Source: Odobenus rosmarus divergens
Taxonomy: Eukaryota > Chordata > Mammalia > Carnivora > Odobenidae
NCBI RefSeq assembly: GCF_000321225.1
Contig: NW_004450267.1
Location: 4,376,422 to 4,440,421 of the forward strand
Length of the DNA: 64,000 bases
Reading direction: 5' to 3'
The position numbers were made by a program, and so were the translations under genes. Positions 1 through 9,330 of the stretch are shown here, piece after piece (the stretch's first letter is position 1; every line of letters starts with the position of its first letter). Below the pieces are notes generated by a model. It had not been told where the DNA came from. It worked only from the letters and a program-made list of their open reading frames with translations, and searched no databases.

Positions 1-93
1 CCGGGAGCCTGACGTGGGACTCGATCCCAGGACTCCGGGATCATGACCTGAGCCGAAGGCAGTCGCTTAACCAACTAAGCCACCCAGGCGCCC
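1..93 (-). mobile_element. SINEC (carnivore tRNA-derived SINE), cut by window edge
   Basis: The reverse complement starts with the SINEC head (GGGCGCCTGGGTGGCTTAGT) and runs through the RNA polymerase III promoter-like part (GGTCATGATCCCGGAGTCC). The window starts before the CT-rich part and A-rich tail would be reached, so only the tRNA-like head is present. Confidence 0.93.
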
Positions 94-655
94 TGTACGA
101 ATTAGTTTTTACTAAGGAACAAATCATCCCCCAAAGTGGCTTAAAACAGCAACCATTGAGTTGGGTCATAGTTCTGTGGGCTGGCTGGGCAGCCGTGGTC
201 TGGGTCAGCTTGGCCTAGCTCCACTCTTGTGCGTCTGTGGTCAGCTGGGGAGTCGGCTGGCAGGTGAATGATTGAGGACCGCCCCTATCCATGTCTGGCG
301 GCTAACAGGCTGTTAGTAAGAGTTATGGAGCAACTGGGCCACATGCCTGTCATCAGCCAGCAGGCTAACATGGGTTTGTTTATGTGGCAGCAAATTTCCA
401 AGAGCAGCAAGAGAGGAAGCTGCAAAGCCCCTTGAGGCCTATGCTTGAAACCTGTACATTGTCATTTCCAGAGCATTCTATTGATCAAAGCAAGACACAA
501 GGCCAGCTAGAGTGACCAACTGTCCCAGTTTGCCTGAGATTGAGGGGTTTCCCAGGACATGGGAGTCCTAGTACAAAAACTTGGAAAGTTCTAGACAAAC
601 TGGGACAGTTGGTCACTCTAACGGTCAGCCCAGATTCAAAGAATGGGGAACTTGC
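94..655 (-). mobile_element. MaLR (MLT1-type) solo LTR, split by a small DNA transposon
   Basis: Read on the minus strand, the 3' end shows the MLT1-like wording (TTTTAAGCCACTTTGGGGGA, followed by a degenerate TAGTAAAAACTAATTC in place of TAGATAACTAATAC). The segment around 465-507 continues after the inserted element at about 623 (CAAGACACAAGGCCAGC, then CAGCCCAGATTCAAAG). This is a non-coding ERVL-MaLR fossil. The family level is likely; the subfamily and the boundary near 655 are uncertain. Confidence 0.55.
508..620. mobile_element. MITE-like DNA transposon with 25-bp perfect terminal inverted repeats
   Basis: Positions 508-532 (TAGAGTGACCAACTGTCCCA, then GTTTG) are the exact reverse complement of 596-620. 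The TAGnGTGACC terminus recalls hAT-type non-autonomous elements of the MER53 kind. Imperfect flanking repeats (GGCCAGC at 501-507, GGTCAGC at 623-629) look like a target duplication and show it inserted into the older LTR. There is no coding capacity in 113 bp. Confidence 0.75.
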
Positions 656-1145
656 CCGGACATTACTCCAAAGAAGATACACAAACGGCTAGTGAACACA
701 TTGAAAGATATGTACTAATCCTTAGAAAAATACAAATCAAGCCACAATAAAATGTCACTTCATACCCATTAGGATAGCTATTATCCAAGAAACACAGAAT
801 AAGAGGTGTTGCAGAGGATGTGGAAAAATCGGAACTTTGGTGCATTGCTGGTGGGAATGTAGAATGCGGCAGCCACTGTTGAAAATGGCATGGTGAGTGA
901 TCAAAAAAATGAAACATAAAATTGCCATATGATCCAGCAATTCCAGTTCTGGGTATATACCCAAAAGAATTGAGAGCAGGGGCTCAAATAGATATTTGCA
1001 CACCCATGTTCACAGCAGCATTATTCACAATAGCCGACAGGTGAAAGTAGCCCAAGTACCTAATGTATAACCCAAGTATGAATGAATCAACAAAATGTGG
1101 CACATACATGCAGTTGACCATTATTCAGTCTTAAAAAGGAAGGCA

Positions 1146-1194
1146 GTTTGACCAAGTCGTAGCGTGTGTAACACACACTACGACTTGGTCAAAC
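1146..1194. repeat. Near-perfect hairpin inside L1 (24-bp arms, 1-nt spacer)
   Basis: Arm 1146-1169 (GTTTGACCAAGTCGTAGCGT, then GTGT) pairs with 1171-1194 with one mismatch in 24. The right arm aligns with normal L1 sequence (compare CACACACTACGGCATGG in the copy near 21936). The left arm is absent from the other L1 copies here, so it looks like a new inverted copy of the right arm. Confidence 0.9.
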
Positions 1195-1475
1195 CTTAAA
1201 GACATTATGCTCAGTGAAACAAGCCAGGCACAGCATGACACCTACTGTATGATTCCACTTACACTTGGTACCGGCAGGAGTCAAATGCATGGGGATACAA
1301 AGTAGAGTGGTGGTTGTCAGGCGCTGGGGGGAGGAGGGAAGGAGATAGTGTTTAATGAGTATAGCATTTCAGTTGGGGAAGATGAGAAAATTCTGGAGAT
1401 GGATGGTGGTGATGGTCACACAATGTGAATGTACATCATGCCACAGCGCTGTGCATTTAAAAATGCTTAAAATAG

Positions 1476-1665
1476 GGCGCCTGGGTGGCTCAGATGGTTA
1501 AGCGTCTGCCTTTGGCTCAGGTCATGATCCTGGGGTCCTGGGATCGAGCCCCGCATTGGGCTCCCTGCTCCTTGGGGAGCCTGCTTCTCCCTCTGCCTCT
1601 CTCCTCTCTCTCTCTCTCTGTCTCTCATGAATAAATAAATAAAATCTTTAAAAAAATAAAAAAAT
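1476..1665 (+). mobile_element. SINEC, full length, inserted in L1
   Basis: Typical head (GGCGCCTGGGTGGCTCAGAT), CT-rich stretch and AATAAATAAATAAAATC tail. A perfect 17-bp target-site duplication (AAAATGCTTAAAATAG preceded by A) lies at 1459-1475 and 1666-1682. The exact duplication points to a comparatively recent insertion. Confidence 0.97.
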
Positions 1666-1729
1666 AAAAATGCTTAAAATAGCGAATTTTATGTTAAGCG
1701 TATCTTACCACAATAAAAAGAAAAAAGGC

Positions 1730-2439
1730 ACAGGGAAATGAGCTCCCCTAGAAATGAGAAGAGCTATAAACTCTTGTGGCCATTTTTTGCCATCTGCCAC
1801 AGGGGTGAGCAGGAATATATAATCGAATAAGGCTGAGCTCCTGCAGTCGATCATAGTTTTTGAGGAAGTGTGCTGGGAGACGGCAAGCAACAGCCAAATG
1901 TTGGCTATTTTGATACTCTTCCCTTTGGGAGCCAGTTGCGACTTGTGGTTATTCGTTTGGGTAGGAAAAAAGAGGGAATGAAAGAAGATACATGTTGACG
2001 AGCGAATGGGGCGGTGAGGACGTGTGGTAAGACTTGGGAACTGACCAGAAGAGTCAAATAAAATCAAAATACATCAGAGCCCTAAAGAAGTCGCTCACCT
2101 GTTTAGAGGGGTCCCTTTTCCTGCATCCTCGATGCCCCTGGCAAACCGCGGCAGACAGAGCAGGCTTTCAATAAGGACACATCCGAGGTATCCGAGGAGC
2201 AGGGCTCAGGGCAGGCTGGCTCACGTGCGGCTTCCCCCTCCTTGCCCCTCTCTGTCTGGTGTTCATGGGAGTCTGTGGTTACGGGAAACTCTGAGTGTGC
2301 CTGATCCTCCGGTCTGGTGGTGGCAGAAGCAGACAGCAGGAAGGAGTGAGGAAAGGCGGTAGTGCGTGTGGGTGGCCAGGCGGGATGGGAGCAGAGGAGC
2401 CAAAGGAAGCCATGAAGCAGATGACCATGAGAAACAAGC
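1730..2439. other. Unassigned unique sequence
   Basis: I see no recognisable repeat and no convincing exon. Reading frames of about 115-120 codons on the minus strand (1705-2067 and 2103-2447) have no recognisable domain, and the first overlaps the L1 3' end. Confidence 0.5.
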
Positions 2440-2620
2440 GGACTCACAAGAATGCTGTGGCTGGAAGGGACTTGGAGAGCATCTCGTCTACTCCCCCCAC
2501 CGGGGGATGAGGAAAACGAATCCAGAAAGCTTCAGAGACTTGTCCAGGGCCGCCCACCCAGGTAAGCGGGAAGTGTCACAGCTGGTAGTTGGGAGCCCGT
2601 GTTCTTGTTTCTACACTGGA
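2440..2620 (-). mobile_element. MIR-like ancient SINE relic
   Basis: The text CTGGAAGGGACTTGGAGAGC, then GATGAGGAAAACGAATCCAG and AGAGACTTGTCCAGG follows the antisense CORE-SINE/MIR pattern (aaggga...tcatctagtcca...gatgaggaaactgag...gacttgcccaagg). Divergence is high, so the family call is only probable. Confidence 0.5.
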
Positions 2621-2767
2621 GCTCCATCCTCTGCCTCCAGTGGCTTCCAATTTCTCACTGAATCTTCTCCATGTTAGTCATCAGATGAGGGAGTGGTAAA
2701 GCCCCACCACACAGTGACTTTACTGCCCCAGATGTGATCTACGGCAGGGGAACCAGGCCCTCTGGTA

Positions 2768-2822
2768 CCCACCCACACCCACACACACACCCACACACAC
2801 ACCCACACACCCACACACACAC
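2768..2822. repeat. (CA)n / (CCCACA)n microsatellite
   Basis: Interrupted CA repeat with regularly spaced CCC units over about 55 bp. Likely polymorphic in length. Confidence 0.95.
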
Positions 2823-2826
2823 GTAC

Positions 2827-3340
2827 GTCTTCTAGCTCCGTTGGCCATGCAATGTCTGGTACAGCAGTGTACCTGCCTTCTTATCGGCTTTTTAATCAAG
2901 GTCTTCTGCTATATTTCCCGGTCAAGTTCCCCACTCCAGTCCATGGGGAAAAGTTATTTTTAGGTGTTACAGAAAGTGCAGTGCAGACCAATTCTTTCCT
3001 CTCAGCTCAGTGACTAAGATTTAGCTTGCTCTGGGTTTGTTGCTTAACACTTAAAGGTCAACGGTGGGTGGGCATAGCTTGTCTCGGGAGGCTGAAGTGC
3101 TGGGTGATTAAGTAGGGCTGATGCCATAACCCGCTTCTTCTTCTTTTTTTTCTTTCAGGGAGGAAAACTTCTTGGAAAAACCCCAATTGAGAAGCATCTG
3201 GTGAATTAATTTATTGATCTAATTGCCTTTTCCAGCTGGGAAGGTTTCAACAATTAGTAAAAGCCTGTAACAAGCCCACTGCTCTCTGCAATGTCCAGGA
3301 CTCACTGTGGTGCCCTGGGAAACCCAAGATGTGAATCTAC
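2827..3340. other. Unique sequence with a splice-acceptor-like tract
   Basis: No interspersed repeat recognised. A strong polypyrimidine tract ends in CTTTCAG at 3158, followed by GGAGGAAAACTTC. The downstream frame stops after about 15 codons, so no coding exon is claimed. The 3165-3290 part is AT-rich with homeodomain-like GAATTAATTTATTGATC and looks more like regulatory DNA than a gene. Confidence 0.4.
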
Positions 3341-3640
3341 ACACGTTGATGAGGGACCTACTATGGACAAGTTACTGGAGGCTTTTCAAGAGGGGACAGG
3401 TACAGTCCCTGCCCTGGCGGAGCTCACAAGCTGGTGGCAGGGAAATAAGGCAAGGACCCAACTCAAGACAAGTGGACATGGTAAGGGCTCAGTGGGCACC
3501 AAGCACCCAGTATCTGAAACACAAGTAGTGGAGAGAACCAGAGAGGAAACGATCTGGAAATGTCAGCTTGGCCACCACCCTCCTTTCCCTAATGCTTGTC
3601 TGTCAGGGCGGTGCCAGAGAAAGGATCCAAGGCTACCTTG
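3340..3640 (-). mobile_element. L2 LINE relic
   Basis: Antisense L2 3' end wording: GAGGGACCTACTATGGACAA, GTACAGTCCCTGCCCTGGCG and GAGCTCACAAGCTGG match the antisense pattern (gcacctactatgtgccag...agtccctgccctcaaggagctcacag). Non-functional, heavily diverged. Confidence 0.7.
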
Positions 3641-3784
3641 AAAGATCAGGTCAGGCCAAGTGGGAAGGGACAAGCCAAGAAGCTGGGAGATGAAGCTGTG
3701 GGCTAAAAGTTAGAAAGGCAGGGAGAGGGCAGCAGCAGAGCAAGAAGCCAAGAATTAAGTGGGGGTGGAACACTATATTAGTAG

Positions 3785-4215
3785 GGTGCAGATTTAGCTA
3801 CATGGGACAGAGACCCAGAGTAACTGGTTTGTTTAAACAAAATAGAAGTATGTTTCTCAAGTAAACCCTGAGCTGATAAGATGGTTCCACTCAGTGAACT
3901 GTCAGGGGCACAGGCTTCCTTTCTTGCTCCATCATCTCTGGGTTGTCCTCGTTTGTGTAGTTCAACATGGCTCACCACCACATCCACACTCCAACCAATG
4001 GATGGGGGGGAAAGGAATCATGGCCAGGAAGCCTCCTTCCCTTTAAATGCAAAGAGATTGCGCTTGCCATTTCCACTCACATCCCATTGGCCAGAATGTG
4101 GTCACATGGCAATGCCTAGCTAAAAGGAGAAGGGGGTAGTCATCTTTATTGTGGGCAACCAAGTGGTCTGCTAAAGTTTCTACCGCCACGGAAGAAGGGA
4201 ATAGGTACTGGAGGA
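3785..4215. mobile_element. Ancient interspersed repeat, LTR-like, family not assigned
   Basis: Phrases such as GACCCAGAGTAACTGGTTTG, CACATCCCATTGGCCAGAAT and GTGGTCACATGGCAATGCCT resemble a common mammalian repeat (...cattggccagaactcagtcacatggccacacctaact...). I cannot name the family with confidence. Confidence 0.45.
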
Positions 4216-5342
4216 CACCAAGCACTCTCTCCCACAGAGACGTGGGCTCTAGACTGAGTTTACCCCTCCCCAAGAAGAGTTGGACCTCCCTGATTTCACA
4301 TAAGCAGGTGCTCTGTCCCACTCTGCTCCAGGAAGCCCAAGAGCCTTGCCTTCTCTCCTCATTTAGTAGGTGAGATGGCTCTGCCCTCTAAAGTCCCACA
4401 GAGGCAGCCTCCCTGTCTTCCTGAACCCTGGGCACAGATGCTTAACCTGATGCTCTGGTTCCCAGTCGGCATCTCTATGGGGATGGGAAACGAGAATGGG
4501 AGCCAGACTGGCATCATTCTGCATACGTAATAGAGCCGGAAGAGTTGTGAAACCCAGGAGGCTCTGCAAGGCTGTTCTGCAGTAAATAGTTGTTATAAAA
4601 ATAAACCCATCTTGCTATCCAAAAGCAATGAGCAATACCCCAGGGTTGCCAGAGTGAGCAGTACTCAGACGTCTCTGGGCACATGGCTGCAGGATGCGGG
4701 CCGGCCCACGGCGGCACGCCCAAGCACAGCGCTCTCCCGGACAGCCTTCTGCATCTCACTATGGACTCAGACCTCCTTCAGGTTTTCAATGGATGAAGGG
4801 TTAGGACTGCCGCAGGTAGAGAAAAGTGTGAAGTCCTACCTTCAAGTCAAAACCAAAACCAAACAGTGATTGGCAGGGTAGGGGACAGGGAGCTTGACGG
4901 CAGCTGGGGTACCAAAAAGATCGAAGGGTTTTCATGGACCCTGCCTTTGAAGGGAGCCAATGGTTGGGAGTTAGCATGAAAATAATGTGGAGCCAGTGGA
5001 GTATCCAGGACAAAGGGGGTTGTTAGTCCTGTTTCAGATCAGAGCCACCTATGAGATACATTCAGGAAGAAGGCTCCAGAATGGTAGGAAAACTCAACGC
5101 TATGGAGATGACAGAACTGAAACCCTGCAGCCTGGCGGAGCCCCAGATGGACACATGACCATCTTCACATACCTGAAGGGTTGTCATGGGGATAAGGGAA
5201 CTTGTTATGTGTGGGCTCCAAGGGGAAGTTATAGCCTGGCCAATTCTGCTTCAGAATAGATTTAGAATTGTCTAGAAATGGAATGCTCTCTCTCTCATGA
5301 GAGAATGAGTTCTCCATTCCTGGGGTTTGAAAAAGGCTGGGT
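4216..5342. other. Unassigned unique sequence
   Basis: About 1.1 kb in which I recognise neither an interspersed repeat nor a gene. Reading frames of 70-90 codons occur on both strands but overlap each other and carry no known motif. Confidence 0.45.
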
Positions 5343-5536
5343 GGGGTGCCTGGCTGGCTCAGTCATTAAGCATCCACCTTCGGCTCAGGTCATGATCCCA
5401 GGGTCCTGGGATCGAGCCCCACATCGGGCTCCCTGCTCAGCGGAAAGCCTGCTTCTCCCTCTCCCACTCCCCCTGCTTGTGTTCCCTCTCTTGCTGTCTC
5501 TGTCAAAAAGTAAATAAAGTCTTTTTAAAAAAATAA
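5343..5536 (+). mobile_element. SINEC, full length
   Basis: Head GGGGTGCCTGGCTGGCTCAG, CT-rich part and an AAGTAAATAAAGTC tail. The flanking duplication is AAAAAGGCTGGGT (5330-5342) and AAAAAGCCTGGGT (5537-5549), one mismatch in 13. Confidence 0.96.
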
Positions 5537-5661
5537 AAAAAGCCTGGGTAAATCTGTATGTGGGACGCTGGGGCAGAAATTCACCCTTTGCGTAAAGACA
5601 GGACTAGTAGATCTCTTGAGTTTCTTGCGACTTTGAGGTCTTATGATTCCATGTGTTTTGC

Positions 5662-5850
5662 TTTTTTTAAAAAAAGATTTTATTTATTTGACAGACAGAG
5701 AGAGAGCACAAGCAGGGGGAGCTGCAGGCAGAGGGAGAAGCATACTCCCTGCTGAGCAGGGAGCCCGATGCACGGCTCGATCCCGGGACCCTGGGATCAT
5801 AACTTGAGCCGAAGGCAGATGCTTAACTGACTGAGCCACCCAGGTGGCCC
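5662..5850 (-). mobile_element. SINEC, full length, reverse
   Basis: T-rich end followed by AAGATTTTATTTATTTGACA and the reversed head ending GAGCCACCCAGGTGGCC. The target duplication TGTGTTTTGC occurs at 5652-5661 and 5851-5860. It faces the plus-strand SINEC that ends 125 bp upstream. Confidence 0.96.
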
Positions 5851-5867
5851 TGTGTTTTGCCTTTTAA

Positions 5868-6030
5868 TTACACTTTTTATTTGGAGATAATTATAGATGT
5901 ATATGCAGTTATAAGACATAATACAGTGAGAGCCTGTGTGCTCTTTACCCAGTTACCCTCCATGGTAAGACTTGCAAGACTGTAATACAATCTCACAACC
6001 AGGATATCGACCACTCCAACAAAGTCTGGG
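5868..6030 (-). mobile_element. L1 3' UTR fragment, antisense
   Basis: The text TTTTTATTTGGAGATAATTA, then CTCTTTACCCAGTTACCCTC and ACAATCTCACAACCAGGATA is the antisense 3' UTR of L1ME/L1MB-like elements. Confidence 0.75.
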
Positions 6031-6300
6031 CTTCCTGTGCCTCAGTAAGCCCTGCCCTTGAGGAGCTACCAGTGTAAAGGAGAGTAAGACACATACGGAA
6101 TCAAAAACAGTGCAATCTGGGGTCTAAGATAACCAAGTGAGTAAGACCAACCAAATGCCACGGATGACCAGAAGACAAAGAGATCACATCGGCTTATGGA
6201 TATCAGGAGAGGCTTCCCAGGGGAGCTGGGATGGATTTGAGCCTTGAAGGAAGAACAGGAACTTGACAGACGGGGCTGCGCATTCTTAGTTAACGCCCTG
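6031..6300 (-). mobile_element. L2 LINE relic
   Basis: Antisense L2 wording: AGCCCTGCCCTTGAGGAGCT, GAGAGGCTTCCCAGGGGAGC, GATTTGAGCCTTGAAGG and AAGAACAGGAACTTGACAG. Strongly diverged and non-coding. Confidence 0.7.
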
Positions 6301-6414
6301 TGGCCATCCGGGCTCATTAAGGGCTCGAAGATAAGTCTCTCTGTGAATGACTTCCTCTGGTTATAGATCTACTACATAAACTGAAAGTGCCAAAGAAGTG
6401 AACATAGAAGTTCA

Positions 6415-6540
6415 AAGAATCTTTGGCAGCCTCTGGGCTGTGCTTCATGCTGTTCCTACTTCCTCCGTAGGGCCCACGCATTATAGGTGTTTAGTGTGTG
6501 CTGAATGAATGCCTGAATAAAGAAATGAATGAATAGATTT
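6415..6540 (+). mobile_element. Possible L2 3' terminus
   Basis: The end of this stretch, TAGGTGTTTAGTGTGTGCTG followed by AATGAATGCCTGAA, resembles the L2 tail (tagtaggtgctcaataaatgtttgttgaatgaatg). Short and weak. Confidence 0.35.
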
Positions 6541-7005
6541 CTGCCCCTGTTGTCCCAGTTCTGCTTTCCTTCCTGCTTTGCCTTGCTTTTCTTCCCCCAT
6601 AGAGCATGCAAGAGCATGAAAGCAATGTCATTGGTTTAATTTGGGCGATTGCCTAAAACCCATGTGGTTTTCTAGTGGTATAGGTTGAGCATGTGATGCT
6701 GATTAAGTCTGAGGTCACAGGCGCCTCACAAACCCCCCAGAGGCCAGTAAATTTTTTTCTCTTCTGTGGCTACAGGTTCTACACTGCATCCAAGGTGCAC
6801 CACTGTTCAAAGGAATCTCATAATCCGCAATTGGTCGGTTTTTCCTTACACATTTTGATAATCGAGCCCGCAGAGCAAGTCTCTGTACTTGGTTACCTTT
6901 GCCCCGCCTCACCTGCCTCACCTGCCTCACCTCTGGGTTTGTGGTGTGAGAAAGGAATGCGTTTCCTGGAAGCAAAGAATGGCAGAGCTTGGGGGTGTTG
7001 AGGAG
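6541..7005. other. Unassigned sequence
   Basis: No repeat or gene recognised apart from the short 9-bp tandem array annotated at 6906-6932. Confidence 0.4.
6906..6932. repeat. 9-bp minisatellite, three perfect units
   Basis: The unit GCCTCACCT occurs three times in perfect tandem, and it keeps one frame across both strands' short open frames. Confidence 0.95.
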
Positions 7006-7009
7006 GGAA

Positions 7010-7190
7010 GACTTTGAAATTCAGAAATCATCTGGCCCTACCCCCTTATTTTAAGACAGGGAAATAGAGGTCAGGAGGGGTCATGTCCTGCCCAGTGTCA
7101 TCGTGTGAGCCGCTGTGCAATGCGGAGCAGAGTTCCAGCCTCTTGGCTCCACTTCCGATGTTCTCTCCAAGGCATCCAGCTGTCTCTTCC
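7010..7190 (-). mobile_element. MIR-like ancient SINE relic
   Basis: Pattern TTCAGAAATCATCTGGCCCT, then AGACAGGGAAATAGAGGTCA and CATGTCCTGCCCAGTGTCAT corresponds to the antisense CORE-SINE layout (tcatctagtcca...cagatgaggaaactgagg...gacttgcccaaggtcac). Confidence 0.5.
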
Positions 7191-7199
7191 TCCGACAAA

Positions 7200-7700
7200 G
7201 CCAGCCCCTCTCAAGCCTCCTACCCGTGGCCATGTGCCAAGAGTTTCTAATGCTTATGACAACACGGCATAGGAATTAGGTGTACTTGGTTTTCCTTATG
7301 TACAGAAGCGTAAAAAAGATCAAAGCATTTACAGTTTGATGATGTTCCCGAATGCAAGTTCAAATTACTGAGTTAAACAGCCAGCAATTTTTTTACAGGG
7401 CTTTCCGGAGTAATTACTCAAGATGGAATTAAACCATATTTGCATTTGGCTCCTTCCCATTCCCTCCCACTGCCTGGAAAGGGGAGGAGGGGCGAACCCA
7501 CAAAGAAAATCTTGAAAGACTATTGCTAATTACAGATTTTTACCTGCCTGATGTTCTTTTGCTTTGCACATTAATTAAATCAAGACCAGGTGTCTTGCAG
7601 ATGGGTTAGCTGCTGGCTATCGGAAGAGATTAATAGATCCCAGCAAACGGGTAGGGGAACGAGCTCTCGAGTTTTATGGGTCATTGACGCTGCTTCTCTC
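7200..7700. promoter_or_regulatory. Candidate conserved non-coding element
   Basis: This block has no interspersed repeat and no coding frame. It carries clustered homeodomain-like and POU-like words: AGTAATTACTC, ATATTTGCATTTGG (octamer-like), GCTAATTACAG, ACATTAATTAAATC and AGATTAATAGATC. This resembles enhancer-type conserved DNA, but conservation cannot be shown from one genome. Confidence 0.3.
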
Positions 7701-9175
7701 AGCAGAAATCAAGAGTGAGAGAGAAAGAACTTGAGCTGAAGTGGCCTAGTTCATTAGAGACGCTAGTAGCTGCTCACGTGTTCACTATCTCCAGAGCCCC
7801 TGGGAGCAGGCCGGTCCCCTCTGCCCCCAGATCTGGCCGAGCCACCAGATCGGAAGGAAATCAGACCCCAGATTCTTATTCTGAGGGAAACTAGCTCAGG
7901 ATTTGGAGGTTTGTGATTGGGACCAGAGGCCGCCGACCGGGCCCTGAGCAGCGACCTGTGGTCGTCAGCGAGGTGATCAGGAGCCCAGGCTCCTGCCTCC
8001 TTACTTCCTCTACTGACTCTGAAAGGCCCCCCACGGCTGTCAAAGCTCAGAAGGAGGGGATGCCGGAAACAGACCAGACTTTAAACGGTACTCCAACACG
8101 GCTCGGAACACAGCTGTGCTCCCGAAGGCCACGGCCTTTGTCCCTACCCCGTAGGAAGGACTTTGGGCTAAAACACAGAATGACGTCCGGTCCCAGCAGT
8201 GTCGTGGCTCAGGGTGCCTGATTCCATTGGCGAGGCCAGGTCGGGTTTCCTTCTGGAGGGCCCAGGATCCGCGCCGAGGCCAGGACGAAGCAGGGAGGGG
8301 GGAGGAGGCCAGGCAGAGGGAAACAAAGGTCACTTATTATTTACAAAGAACGCATTTGTCCTAGCGTGTGAAGCCCTGAGTTTTTGCACAGTACTGGGCC
8401 ATTCACTGGAGCCCTGAAGTCACATTAACAAACTAATCTGTTCCAAATGCTCCTAAAAAATCCGCCTTCCACAGGGCCGATTTCTGATTCACTGCCACTG
8501 AGCCTGATTTCTGGGTGAGGCAAAGGATGAGCAACCAAGAACGGTGCAGGGGCCCCCTGAGTTTCGCCCACATGCTATTTGGAGGCAGGCACACACTCTG
8601 TCTTTGTGAGTGTAACAGAACATGAACACACATTAGTTTGTGTAACTTGAATCCCTTTCTGAAGAACCCTGGATCCAGTCCACCCTCCCCCACAGTGAGT
8701 TAACCGCGCTGTCCTGGCTTCAGCGGGCTGGTAGAAATGACTAAGCTGCATTTTGCAGCCAACAGTCATGTCATGTCATTCTTGTCCCGGAAACCAACAA
8801 AGCCCTTAAGGTAATGATTGGGTCTGTTCATTCTTTGGTTTTCTGCCCACTCTCTTCCCAAGCCCATTCCCCAACAGGTCTCCTGGCCCCATGACACTCG
8901 TGTTGGCAACCTTCTGGTGCCTTCCGGAGGAACGGGACTCGTGGCCTGAGTCACAATGTCAAGTCAGACCAGGGGAGGGACCTAGCGAGGGAGGTTTTGG
9001 AGCAGAGCCAGGGTGAGGCGCCTGGGGCCACGTGGAGGAAGAGGTGCCCACCATGCACCTGCCTGAAGGCGACAGTAAGCGCCTCCCTAGGTTTTGTGTC
9101 CTGGCGCTGCTCACTTGCCTCACGTGTGTCCTGGCCTTGGTGTGGAGGATATTTCTAACCCTGAAGGAAGTAGTT
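7701..9175. other. Unique, moderately GC-rich sequence
   Basis: About 1.5 kb without recognisable repeats. Frames of 60-100 codons on both strands (for example 7913-8221 and 8040-8333) overlap in opposite senses and show no known domain, so no CDS is called. Confidence 0.45.
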
Positions 9176-9179
9176 CACT

Positions 9180-9330
9180 TCCCTGGTTCATAAGCCCAGG
9201 AGGCTTTTTAAAGAGATACCAGTGCCACGGTTCCACCCGCACCAATTAAATTAGAACCTTTGGGTGCGGAGCCTGGGTTCCCACGTCCCAGGTGACTCTG
9301 TTGTGGAACTGTGGTTGAGAGTGGCCGGTC
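9180..9330 (+). mobile_element. MER5-type DNA transposon relic (hAT-Charlie, non-autonomous)
   Basis: The order GGAGGCTTTTTAAAGAGATA, CAGTGCCACGGTTCCACC, CCAATTAAATTAGAACC, GGAGCCTGGG and CAGGTGACTCTG matches the MER5-like pattern (ctttttaaaaataccgatgcc...ctgatttaattgg...caggtgattct). The closing GTGGTTGAGAGTGG fits a decayed terminal repeat. Confidence 0.55.

Larger units (their letters stand above)
656..1729 (+). mobile_element. L1 3' end (degenerate ORF2 tail and 3' UTR), split by a SINE
   Basis: The sequence follows the L1 ORF2 C-terminal and 3' UTR text in sense: TCCAAAGAAGATACACAAA, GCTGGTGGGAATGTAGAATG, GGTATATACCCAAAAGAATT, GCAGCATTATTCACAATAGC, GTGGTGGTTGTCAGG and a final CAATAAAAAG. 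Many changes and stops make it a dead mammalian L1M-type copy. A SINE at 1476-1665 and a novel hairpin at 1146-1194 interrupt it. Confidence 0.88.

Noticed and set aside
1..93. tRNA gene call for the SINE head
   Set aside because: The tRNA similarity is that of the SINEC promoter head. No copy in the window keeps a full cloverleaf or acceptor stem, so these are not tRNA genes.
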